Assembly (NCBI GenBank): GCA_009746045.1
Contig: RPFO01000115.1
Location: forward strand, 468,258 to 532,257
DNA: 64,000 bases
Origin: Mesostigma viride
Lineage: Eukaryota; Streptophyta; Mesostigmatophyceae; Mesostigmatales; Mesostigmataceae
Direction of reading: 5' to 3'
Positions 44,938-54,976 of this stretch are shown in pieces (the stretch's first letter is position 1; each line of letters begins with the position of its first letter). The position numbers were made by a program, and so were the translations under genes. The notes under the pieces were generated by a model. It searched no databases. It was not told where the DNA came from and was given only the letters and a program-made list of their open reading frames with translations.

Positions 44938-44951
44938 CTGTACAGTACTGT
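44799..44951. mobile_element. Short palindromic element (MITE-like), 153 bp
   Basis: ACAGTACTGT, (TTG)n and TCCCACGCC at the left are inverted at the right as GGCGTGGGA, (CAA)n and ACAGTACTGT. The whole can fold into a long hairpin. It lies 530 bp upstream of the Ycf33-like gene. Confidence 0.65.
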
Positions 44952-44987
44952 ATTACTGTATTAGTTTCAATGTGCAGACGTCACTGA

Positions 44988-45056
44988 GAAAACACCCAAG
45001 GGACAACGTTAGTCAAAGAATATTCCTCACCCAAGGGACAACGTTAGTCAAATAAA
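44988..45056. repeat. Two-copy direct repeat upstream of the Ycf33-like gene
   Basis: CACCCAAGGGACAACGTTAG followed by TCAAA occurs twice (about 44992 and 45029). It could be a target duplication or promoter repeat. Confidence 0.7.
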
Positions 45057-45480
45057 TTTGGCGGCATCGTTCAGAAATACGACCGCCGGCGAAGTGAGCA
45101 GAGGCTGCATAAGGGCGATGTGCCCCGATCGTGATCCAGCGTTTGAGGCAGGGATTGCCGGATTCGTTGTACGAAACGTTGTTTTCTCTCATTTGCCGGC
45201 GTTCTGCAGTGGTATCTTCTTGTTTCGGCCGCGCCAGCCAATCGTAGTCACGCATTTTCTGTGTGACAACCTGGCGGAAGCTGGGCCGCAGCTGGATGGT
45301 GCCGACCGACAACAAGTGGCTGAACAAGAGATGTGCCGTGCTATCCAAGGACGCCAGTGGATTGCACCTACTGTATACCCCTCGCGCCAGCTGCCGAATC
45401 GCCGGGTGCTGGCAGGTGGCAACGGCTGCATCACATTGAAATAAGAAGCGGGAAGGACTTGCTGTTCACTGACCCAAACG

Positions 45481-46161
45481 TTGACAATGGCGGTATCAAT
45501 GGCGCTGGCTTGCTACAGCCCTCTGTGCCTTCGCGGTAGTGCAAATGAGCTTACTGGAACGCGGGCTGCGGCCTCTGTTTCCAGTTCGTTCCGGCCAAGG
45601 CGTAGCTCCCGAGGCGTCTCGTTTTCTGTCCCCAAATGCCGGTCAAGGCACGCAGCCAAGGTTGCATGCATGTCACCTACTGCTTTTCCGCCCCCTAATG
45701 GCCAGGAAGACTCCGAAGAGGAATCCCCTCTCAGCGCGTATTTGCTGAATGCTCCACATCAGGAAGAGTCTTCTTCTCTCGTGGCCGGTGGAGCTGTGTT
45801 TTTGACACTTGCTTTGTCTACACTAGCATGCCCGGAATCAGCCGTGGCGGTGGATCATCTGCATTCAACAATGCAGCAGCCTGCAGAAATAATGAACAAT
45901 TTCACTGACGCGCAAGCACTGTGGTCCATTGCTGAAGGCGAGGATGGTTTTTGGGATAACATGACCCGGTATGTTGCCTACTTTTTCACGGTTGCGACAG
46001 GGTCACTTTACGGGGTTATCAAGCCTGTTGGCAACATGATGAAAAGCCCTGTTACAGCCGTATTGGCCATTACAGCAATAATATCCCTTGGAGTCCTCGT
46101 CTACGTTACCTTGAATGCCATGCTTGGCATGAACGATTCGTTCACCTACAATTTGGCATAA
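45481..46161 (+). CDS. ycf33: Ycf33/DUF751-like plastid protein, nuclear-encoded, single exon
   Basis: 226 aa from the first ATG; a second ATG at 45487 may be used. The C-terminal 70 residues match the Ycf33 (DUF751) pattern: DGFWDNMTRYVAYFF, GSLYGVIKPVGNMMKSPVTA and LGVLVYVTLNAMLGM, with two hydrophobic membrane segments. Ycf33 is a small membrane protein of cyanobacteria and plastids whose role is not settled. The first 70 or so residues are Ser/Arg/Ala-rich with few acids (ASVSSSFRPRRSSRGVSFSV), like a plastid transit peptide. A second hydrophobic stretch ends in an AXA-type site (CPESAVAVDH, near residue 125), suggesting a two-part thylakoid-type presequence. No introns, unlike CFAP61. 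The family assignment rests on recalled pattern, not a search. Confidence 0.75.
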   Translation: MTMAVSMALACYSPLCLRGSANELTGTRAAASVSSSFRPRRSSRGVSFSVPKCRSRHAAKVACMSPTAFPPPNGQEDSEEESPLSAYLLNAPHQEESSSLVAGGAVFLTLALSTLACPESAVAVDHLHSTMQQPAEIMNNFTDAQALWSIAEGEDGFWDNMTRYVAYFFTVATGSLYGVIKPVGNMMKSPVTAVLAITAIISLGVLVYVTLNAMLGMNDSFTYNLA

Positions 46162-46875
46162 GCTTGGGCCGCAATGCTCAAACGGGCGAAGGAATGCGTT
46201 TTTCGGTCGACCGGGTACAAATTATCGGAGGGTTTTAACAGCACATGGGGGCCTACGAGCGTGATGTCATGCTGCCAACAGTCTAAAACATTTTTTTCCT
46301 GCCGACTGCAGGCGAGGGTTCCTTCCACCGTACCTCGTGTCTTCGACCCCGGCGTCCATTTGCCTTCCTCATGGGTCCCAAATGTATGACATTATGGGAG
46401 TGTGGGTTCTTCACTGGTGGCTGCCGTGGCCTGAATTTTTGTGACCGGTACTGCAATGACTGTATCAAAAGTGATGTCCGCTGCCATTTGTACATATAAC
46501 GTTGATATCACGTTGAGAGTATTTCTAGGGTAGGTCTAGATACAGTTTTAGCCCAGATTTGGTACATCCGTAAGGTCCCAGAATAAACAACAGCTGGGCA
46601 TTCTCAATCAATAAGCTTTGAATAAATTCCATGCTTCATAAGCTGAAATAAGTTTAATGCTTTAATTGCAACAAGAAGCCTTTTCATAAGCCGAGTGAGT
46701 ATGTGCGTGAACATGCACTGAAGGCATGCCACGGAGTACCCGATGAGGTACTTTTCTACGCGGATACTTCACCCGCGAAGGCAATTGATAAGCCTGCGTC
46801 GTCTGCCAATCAGTTGTCATGCGATATAATCCTCATCTGAGCTGTCCTCTACTGTAATGGCAGACTAGTTACAGC
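46162..46875. other. 3' flank of the Ycf33-like gene
   Basis: No further ORF is supported. AATAAACAACAGC near 46582 and AATAAATTCC near 46621 are possible poly(A) signals. 46715-46775 shares a short repeat with 11540-11610. Confidence 0.4.
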
Positions 46876-47275
46876 ATCAAAGAGACAACCAGCGCAGGCC
46901 AGAAATCGGGAGAATCCGGACCATGGTAGCTCGAGCCTGCCGTTATCTTTTCCGCGTTTTCGAGTCGTTCAGGATGATGAAGATGAATGGTGATGGAAAT
47001 GTGTATCCTTGTGCATTGAAATTATGGCTGGCTTACGTGTGGAGCGACTAGATGACCTAGACGGTGGGGCCGGAAACAGCATGCTTGATCAGGGCGTGTG
47101 TTTCTAGCCTAACTGGCCGGGAGTGTCTAGTGGTGAGCACCATTGCTGCGATCGCTCTCCCACCATTTACGAGGAAATACCCGCAAATGGAAAACCACTG
47201 AAAAGGTCTAGCTAGTCAGTCATCACGTTAGCCATGCCATGATTCCAAACGTCCAAGAACTGCACACGGTGCAAA
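46876..47275 (+). repeat. Dispersed repeat R1, longest copy (~395 bp)
   Basis: Begins CAAAGAGACAACCAGCGCAG and ends near AACTGCACACGGTGCAA. Related copies: 35430, 38970 (-), 42905 (-), 47540 (-), 48095 and 49010 (-). No ORF. The copy at 48095 sits inside a retroelement 3' UTR, which shows the family is mobile. Confidence 0.8.
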
Positions 47276-47609
47276 GGCAAAAAGCCGGAGGACAGCACTT
47301 TCAAATGTGCGGCGGGAACCAAAAGCCCGCGGATGCCAGAAAACATCGTGTTGCGGCAGCGACGCGACGATGTGGACAACGAATCCAGTGCCAAGCTCGG
47401 AACGGCCGCAAAGGAGATCTGGCATCACAGGGTTCAGATGTGCGGAGATACTATGCGATCCAGCCGGTCCACGACCTGTTTGTAGAGCTTGTGCCACAGC
47501 ATGGTTGGGGCATCATGATGCAGGCAATATTTGGTCACCGTCTAGGTCATCTAGTCGCTCTACACGTAAGCCAGCCAAAATTTCAATGCACAAGGCTACA
47601 CATTTCCAT

Positions 47610-48094
47610 TAATTATCAACATCACTCCGTTGGGAGTAGATGTAGCACATAGCCCTGAGGACAGGTCATAGAGGACAACGAGCCCCCCCCAGTGGCCGGG
47701 AAGCGCCCGCGTGTGCAATCCCGCGGGAGGCACGCTAGATAGCTCCCCCTAGGGCAGCGTGCGGCTGCCTAGATAGTTAGCATGCTGTTAGATAGATGTA
47801 GTATGTCGCCAATGTAGATAGATTAGACCGGTAGGAATGTTTGCACCCATCCATCCATCCATCAGGGTTAATGCTCCGTGACTCCCCAACGGGAGCACGA
47901 GTCTAATTTTAATTAATTAATTAATAGCCCTGAGAAGGGGCATATGGCTTTTAATACATTCTAGGCTACTTCATGCAAGGGTGGGAATGTAAGCTACCCC
48001 TGCTCTAGGTGCACCAGGGCACCCGCACCCTCATGGTCTATCACGCTATGCCCGGGTAAGGGGGGAGCATGCCTGTGAGGGGGAAGATCATCAT
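47610..48094. repeat. Cluster of LINE-type 3' tails
   Basis: Three tails abut: a minus tail at 47615 (ATTATCAACATCACTCCGTT), a plus F-type tail at 47868-47925 (GACTCCCCAACGGGAGCACG then TTAATTAATT), and the minus 3' UTR of element I from 47926 (AGCCCTGAGAAGGGGCATAT). A (CATC)n stretch lies at 47848. Confidence 0.65.
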
Positions 48095-49010
48095 CAAAGA
48101 GACAACCAGCGCAGGCCAGAAATCGGGAGAATCCGGACCATGGTAGCTCGAGCCTGCCGTTATCCTTTCCGCGTTTTCGAGTCGTTCAGGATGATGAAGA
48201 TGAATGGTGATGGAAATGTGTATCCTTGTGCATTGAAATCATGGCTATACAAAAGCTAGAGCGTGGCATCTCAGCAGAGAGCAGCTCTCTGCATGGGCAC
48301 AGCATTACTAAATAAAACTAGGCATCGTCTGGAGTGTGGCTCATCATAGGCACACATGTACATGATTAAATAAAGCGCGTGGCTTAGCTGGAATAGGGCC
48401 TCTAGGAGGCGTACATGTACATTCTGATCAGGCACTCCGCAAAGGTGAAAACCGTTTGCGTTCAGGGCCACACGGTGTACATGTACATGGCCACGGTCTA
48501 TCTATTCTACACTACTACTGCTGTATTCCCCTAAGCTGGGGCGTCTGGAGTCGCTGGGGCCGCGGGGGTCGCCTGCCAGGGCTTGTGGCCGACGTAGATG
48601 GCCGCCCCCTTCCAGTACACCGGCTGCCCCGCCTTGGTCTGCCGGAGCTGGAGGTAGGTCGGCCATAGCTCCCGTCGCCGTTGTTGCTGCGCAAGGGTCA
48701 AGTCGTCATCAAGGGTGAAGAGAGTCTTCTCGAGCCGCTTGCGGCGTCTGAGAAAAGAAATCTTGTCCGCCGGGGTCTTAAAGGTGAGAAGGAGCGGGGG
48801 CGGCCCTGCCTTACCCCGCGCGCGGGGAAGGCGGTGGGCGGCCAGCTCGATCTCACCAGTAAGGCCCATGCGATCAAGGATTTCTCTCTCAAAAGCACGC
48901 GCAAGCTTCTCGGAATTCTCACCTTCCTCCATCTTGAGATTCTTGACAATGACGTTGAGGCTGCATGCGCTTGGCGAGCTCGGCCTCCTCGCGGAGGTCA
49001 AGCGTCTGCC
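47926..49010 (-). mobile_element. 5'-truncated ORF1-only element I
   Basis: Minus-strand element: truncated ORF1 (48531-49001), 3' UTR matching element D reversed, and R1 inserted at 48095-48238 where the UTR reads GATCATCAT/GGCTATACA. It is truncated near 49010, where it abuts another R1 piece. Confidence 0.75.
48531..49001 (-). pseudogene. LINE-type ORF1, C-terminal fragment (element I)
   Basis: About 156 residues matching the end of ORF1 in element D: NVIVKNLKMEEGENSEKLAR, LPRARGKAGPPPLLLTFKTP, LTLAQQQRRRELWPTYLQLR and KGAAIYVGHKPWQA. The frame is open but the N-terminal two thirds are missing. Confidence 0.8.
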
Positions 49011-49092
49011 GTTTCATTTCCATCTCCATTCATATTCATCATCCTGAACGACTTGAAAACGCGGACAAGATAACGGCAAGCTCGAGCTACCA

Positions 49093-50447
49093 TTAATTAA
49101 TTAAATTAATTAATTAATTAATATACACCCAGCAGGAGTGTTGCCGGCTTTGGGAGGACCGGCTGGACCTGGAGGGCCAGCGGGCCCCATGGTCGGCGCG
49201 GACCTAGACGTCGTATTGGCGTCAGCGCTTGTCGGTGGCGCTGACTCGGGCCATGGCTGACATCATGCTCTGCCGTACGCGGGCTGATTTTGCGGTGCAG
49301 CAGGGCTTCTTAGGTTCCTCCCGTTAGGAGTTTCCATAATTGGTCTTATCGTAGTATAGAGCTTTGACATGGCTCTGTATATAGGGTTATAAATTTATTT
49401 AAAGTTGGTGCGAGACACAACGGTCCGAGCCCCGCCAAAAATTAACGACCATCTTATTCCGTCACCAAATTGGCGCGAGATCCCGAAAATCTGGTGGGCG
49501 GGAAGGTGACGACAAGGCAAAAAGTCACGCAGCACCCATGGCGGCCGTGAAAATCCTAGCGACCGTCCTGAGAACACATTACGGACAGCGAATTCATTTT
49601 GAGCCTTCATAACTCATCTACTTCACGTAGATATTTTTTTATCCCAAAGAAATCGGCCCATTTTTTCAGGAAAACAGAAAAAGGGCGGGCATTTTCGCGA
49701 GGTTGGGTCAGGTCCGCTGCATTTTGCAGTGGACCCCCAAAAAGTCACACCGGAAACTTATCGAAAACGGCGACAGTGTAGCTCGAGGTAAGCCGCTCGC
49801 ACGATTCTTTGACTAATTCAAAAATTTTTGACCGAAAAACTTTTTGTTAAAACGACTGCCATTGTAAATGCCTCGTTGCCGCAGCAGTTGGAACTGCCAG
49901 GAGGGTGCGTGCGGGGCTGATCATGGCAACGCACGTAAAATTAAATATGCCACTACCTCGTTTCTTTCATTTGTGTCATCCCATTTGCGCAGGGCGCTTC
50001 AACAACTTCTAGAGCGGAGCCCAGCCTGATTTTTTGCTGGCTCTGTAGTGTAGACCTGCGCTTATCACTGAATATCGCCTGCGATCGTTGCGAAATGAAG
50101 CATTCATGAATACGCATTGCGCTGGTTGAATCGACGCTGTACAGTGGAACCTGCTTTTTCGGCATCCCGATCCAAGGTAGGGTGAAGCCAGCCCCGTTCG
50201 CCATCCAGATTTTCTGCCTGTCTCTTTCCCCGAGGCTCGTGAAAGCGCCTCGTTCATGTTACGCCGGACGCCTCGTCAAGCATCGCTGCTCGAGAGGGAG
50301 ACGTAAGCCATGGCCAGCCTCCCCAAACAACGTGATGTGCGCCTGTTCATTCTTCCAAGTGTAATTCATGGCCTGAAGCTGAGCAGCTGAAGGCAACAAA
50401 CAGAAGGTACATGTCCTGTATTCAACAGTCAGCACATATAGCTGTAC
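49093..50447. other. Intergenic; repeat remnants only
   Basis: A (TTAA)n tract at 49093-49122 and the inverted copy of the 35100 repeat at 49268-49388. The rest shows no supported gene. Confidence 0.4.
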
Positions 50448-50456
50448 ATGTTGATG

Positions 50457-52446
50457 CTACATCCGACGTCCACGAGCCACGAGCCACGAGCCACGAGCCA
50501 CGAGGTAGCCATGGCTGTCGGAGCTCATAACTTTCACGTTTGAGCGCCGAATTCAGCTGTGAATATCACAATCGCTTCGTCTTTCTAAGACGCACATGCT
50601 GATATAATTTTCCGACGCTATTACGCAATATACGATGAGCAAACGCCTCTCGACGCAACGCAGCCTGGCGGCTGCGCTTAGCAATGAAAATACGTCTGCA
50701 GCCTCGGCTGCAGCTTCGCCAACCGGCCCAGATGGCAACGGTGACACTAGTAGTGCACTGGTGCTCGCCCAGCCTTCCGGGCTCGCCTCGCCATCAGCAT
50801 CGCCTGAACCTAAGCGCAGTCGCTCTGCTGAGCCGCCCTGGGAAGAGCGCTCCTTTGACGTCAACAGCCCCGGCTTCTGGCAGCGCAGCCCCGGTTGGTT
50901 CATGGAAGACTTGTATTACGGCAATCACGCCTCGCTTCTAGCCCTGTGCGTGTACCTCACGTCCCACAACCGTGGCCGCTGGCCTGGTGACGGCAAGCTT
51001 GTCGACCCCGCCGAGGCTCTCCCAATCATTCACCGCATGCCTCGCCCCAGGCTTCAACGCTTCGCCCTCTGCTCCCTTGTTGGACGCTCCGAATCCGAGA
51101 TCTGGGCTTCCCCACCGCCCCCCCCACCTTCCCCACCGAAGCCACCATCCGCACCCTCCTCAAGGAAGCTTTCGAGCAGCACGTGACCCCTCTTGCAGCA
51201 GGTGTGGCGGCAATTGGCGGCACGCTGGCTGCTGAGCTTCCCACCATCCCCACCGCCACCGCCACCCTCCTCGCCTCCACCCCTCCCCCTCCACCGACTC
51301 CATCACCGCCCAGCTCCGTGACATCGACCAGCGCCTCAAGGATAATGCAATCGCTATCGAGGTCTTGCAGAACACAGCAGGCCTCACCGCCCAGGCAGTG
51401 AAGGACATTGCCGCCAAGCCAGCCCCGGCGGGCCTGGCCGGCGATGCTCCTCCCATCACGACCTGGGCGGACATGCTTAAGCAACATACCACCTCCACCA
51501 CCTCCGCCGTCGCAGCCCAGCTCCAGCGGCAGACGCTTGACCTCCGCGAGGAGGCCGAGCTCGACAAGCGCAGCCTCAACGCCATACTCAAGAACTTGGA
51601 CATGGAAGAAGGTGAGAATTCCGAGAAGCTTGCACGTGCGTTTGAGAGCAAAATCCTTGCACGCATGGGCCTTCTTGGTGAGATCAAGCTGACCGCCCAC
51701 CGCCTCCCCCGCGCGCGGGGTAAGGCAGGGGCGCCTCCGCTTCTTCTCATCTTTGATAGCCCAGCGGACAAGATTTCGTTTCTCAGACGCCGCAAGCGGC
51801 TCGCGAATACTCCCTTCACCGTGGACGACGACTTGACCCTGGCACAGCAACAACGGCGACGGGAGCTATGGCCGACCTACACCCAGCTCCGGCAGACCAA
51901 GGCGGGCCAGCCGGTGTACTGGAAGGGGGCGGCCATCTACGTCGGCCACAAGCCCTGGCAAGCGACCCCCTCGACCACCGCGGCCCCAGCAACTCCAGCC
52001 CCAGCCTAGGGGAATACAGCAGTAGTGTAGAATAGTTAGACAGTGGCCTTGTACATGCCCGCCTACTACAGGCACTATACCAGCTGAGGCCTAGCCTTTT
52101 TAGTCATGTACATGTGTGCCTATGATGAGCCACACTCCAGACGATGCCTAGCCTTATTTAGTAATGTTGTGCCCATGCAGGGAGTCACTCTCTGCTGAGA
52201 AGCCATGCCATAGCTCCTGTATAGCCACGATGATCTTCCCCCACATGCCACGCTCCCCCTTAACTGGGCATAGCGCGATACATCATGAGGGTGCAGGTGC
52301 CTTGGTGCACCTAGAGCAGGGGTAGCTTACATTCCCACCCTTGCATGAAGTAGCCTAGAATGTATTAAAAGCCATATGCCCCTTCTCAGGGCTATGTGCT
52401 ACATCTACTCCCAACGGAGTGATGTTGATAATTAATTAATTAATTA
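50457..52446 (+). mobile_element. ORF1-only element D, full length, 1990 bp
   Basis: Flanked by a perfect 9-bp duplication ATGTTGATG (50448-50456, 52447-52455). Leader with (CCACGAG)n heptamers (50472-50504) and ACATGCTGATATAATTTTCC (50594), then ORF1 from 50635, a 430-bp 3' UTR, GTGCTACATCTACTCCCAAC with the hairpin completed by GGAGT, and a (TTAA)n tail. No endonuclease or RT anywhere between the duplications. Confidence 0.85.
50635..52009 (+). pseudogene. LINE-type ORF1 (element D), frameshifted
   Basis: Reads MSKRLSTQRSLAAALSNENT in one frame to 51186 and QNTAGLTAQAVKDIAAKPAP onward in another (51365-52009), ending PWQATPSTTAAPATPAPA. The C-terminal half keeps the RRM-like core (LNAILKNLDMEEGENSEKLA; ITLTAH-type KLTAHRLPRARGKAG) and the RELWPTYTQLRQ tail. 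Element E (59191-60537) is the intact relative. Two or more indels lie between 51100 and 51360, in a C-rich stretch. Confidence 0.8.
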
Positions 52447-52455
52447 ATGTTGATG

Positions 52456-53085
52456 TGCAACCCTGGAGCTTATCCAGCTTTAATAGGCCATACAACACGC
52501 TGCTGGGGCTCCACTTTAGCGGACTGTTGGTAAGTATTTCAACCTCTTTCCTTGGCCAGATTATAATGCACCATGTTTATCAATGATCGGATGGGCGGCG
52601 TGTTCTGATCTGGGGCTGGGAGGCACGAAGAGACCAGGGGGGAGCCCAGGTATGTGAAGTGCGCAGATGCTGTTGCTGCCTTGGGAAACCCAGGATTCAT
52701 TGCCCTTGTTACATTCAGATATGTTGAAGCAGGCTGAGCTAATTAAGTACTATACATGGAAGGGGGCTGATTTGTCTTTGATATGGTTGCTGCCTATGAT
52801 GATGAATATTGTTGCGGGCACAATTAACAGAGTGCACAATGGGCTTACAGCATTGCGTAAGAGCTAGGCATGAATCTCACCAGGACACCTTCTACGGGCT
52901 CACAACAACATCACAATAACGATTACCAAAGTGCTTGCTGCCACACCACTGGCACATCACTCCCCAACCCCCCAACACACCTACCACTGTTACGCCGTTG
53001 TTAGCAGTGCCACAATTGCATATAGCAATACCAACATTCCTGTCGTTAGCATGCGGAGGACCACCAGGTGCATCGTGTGCGCATG
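52456..53085. other. No recognisable gene
   Basis: Target region of element D and 600 bp of unique-looking sequence. Small frames (for example 52667-52867) have no support. Confidence 0.4.
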
Positions 53086-53087
53086 TA

Positions 53088-53530
53088 CCCATTGAATTGA
53101 ATTGAATTGAATTGAATTGTAACATAACTCCGTTGACACTCCAGACGATGCCTAGCTTTATTTAATAGTTATGCTGTGCCCATGCAGGGAGTAGCTCTCT
53201 GCTGAGACGCCATGCCCTAGCTTCTTTGTATAGCTATGCTGATCTTCCCCCCCATGACAGGCTCCCCCTTCGCTGGGCATAGCTTGAAGATCATGGGGAT
53301 GCACGTGCCCTGGTGCACCTAGAGCAAGGGTCCTTTACATCCCCACCCTTGCAGGAAGTAGCTAAGGATGTATGATAGGCCATATGCCCCCTCTCAAGGG
53401 CTAGCATGTGCTACATAATATACTCCCAACGGAGTTATGTTACAATTCAATTCAATTCCGTTGAGAGTATATGTAGCACATAGCCCTTGAGAGGGGGCAT
53501 ATGGCCTATCATAATCCTAAGCTACTTCCT
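53088..53530. mobile_element. Tail-to-tail ORF1-only 3' ends
   Basis: (ATTGA)n and TAACATAACTCCGTTG (minus tail, 53088-53125) adjoin a plus-strand 3' UTR (CACTCCAGACGATGCCTAGC to TACTCCCAACGGAGTTATGT, then a CAATT tail, 53126-53447). A further minus-strand tail begins at once (CCGTTGAGAGTATATGTAGC). Two elements meet head-on at their tails. Confidence 0.7.
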
Positions 53531-54890
53531 TCCGCATGTACCCATGTGACAGATATTATAGACTCCCACAAGGAGCAACGTCCACCACCATGAGTCTCGC
53601 CTATTGGTGTAACTGCTGGCAGTGTCCCTACAACTCAGTATGGAATCTGCCATAAACGATAACGCCAGGCCCTGCACCATTGCTGCCACAATCTGCCATA
53701 TTGACTTCGCCTGGCATCGCAGCCTTGATCGTGATTGCAGCCACAAGTTCCTGCCGGCCCTCTTCATCTCGTCTATCGTAGCACCAGAAACTGGGGCCAC
53801 ATTTAGCAGCATCGGCAGCTGACATAGCTGGCACCTGGCACAACAGATAATGCTGGCCAGTAGTATGAAAGAAGGCACCCTACTGCTCACCATTGCTATC
53901 AATCACTGGCATGATCAATCTGTCACTACCACTTGCCAGTGACCACAGAATATCATGACCTGGTGTGTTGCCACGGAAATCTGAATGGAGAGCTTTCACC
54001 ACAAGCCCACCCCAATGAGTTGGTTTGCACACTAACCACTGTTGGCTGTACCGTGCCACCTGCCACATAAATTTCCCTTCCATCATGCAGCAGTAGCAAC
54101 ATAACCTCAAGGCTAGACCATAACATCTATCTGCATAACCGATAGCCTTCATGATCGCTGCCTCGTGCCACTGGCCATACTACTGCCATCTGCATTACTT
54201 TCTACCATGTGCATGTGCCACTCTCTTCTGCATCACTAGATCCCACTACTGCTGCCTAACCTGCCTGCTGCCAGCACCTTCGCTGGCATCAGCTCATGGC
54301 ATGCCCATGGCCACATCCTCCATCTGCCGTGCATAGCCCATGCTTCACTAGGACTGTTAGTCCAGGGTGCACGATGAACAACACATTAAAAAATGCCCAT
54401 GCACCTTTAGAAGATTGTTTGGCATGTGAGCTAGCTGGCTAGTTAATGTGCTAGAGATGTTAGATAGCAACTGCAAGCAAATGTAGTGTGCAGCCATGTT
54501 TGCTTCGAACCACTATTTGACTTGCCAACTAGTTGCTCTCTCTCCACACGCCCCACTGACCATTGGAATGTTGGTAGTTAATACTATTGATCGATGTATC
54601 AAAAAGACAACTGTTCATGTATTTCCATGATGAAGTGCATGCCACATGTATGGGTGGAGATAACCAAGTTGGAGTTCAACCTTACCTCAGCTCGTACTGT
54701 TATGGGGTATGAACTTGTAAGGAAATATTATATGATGTTGGCTGCTGTCACGTGTCACTGTGACACGTCGTCATCTGTGGTGTGACTGAGGTAATACTTG
54801 GCAATGATCCATCTAGAGTGCTTAATAACGGTTGGGGGATGATGCAGACGATATTTGTTTAAACTTTTGTGTAATTATTTTTCTAATGAG
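53531..54890. other. No recognisable gene
   Basis: A 1.3-kb stretch with several short open frames that show no motif or exon structure. Confidence 0.4.
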
Positions 54891-54960
54891 ATTAGCATAG
54901 TACTCCGTGGCATGCCTTTGCGCATGACACGCAAGTACTTACTTATACTTACTTACTTGG
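54891..54960 (-). repeat. Fragment of the (TAAG)n-tailed repeat
   Basis: AGCATAGTACTCCGTGGCAT, CGCATGACACGCAAGTACTT then ACTTACTT repeats: inverted copy of 35341-35395. Confidence 0.75.
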
Positions 54961-54976
54961 CAATGATGTTCAGCAT

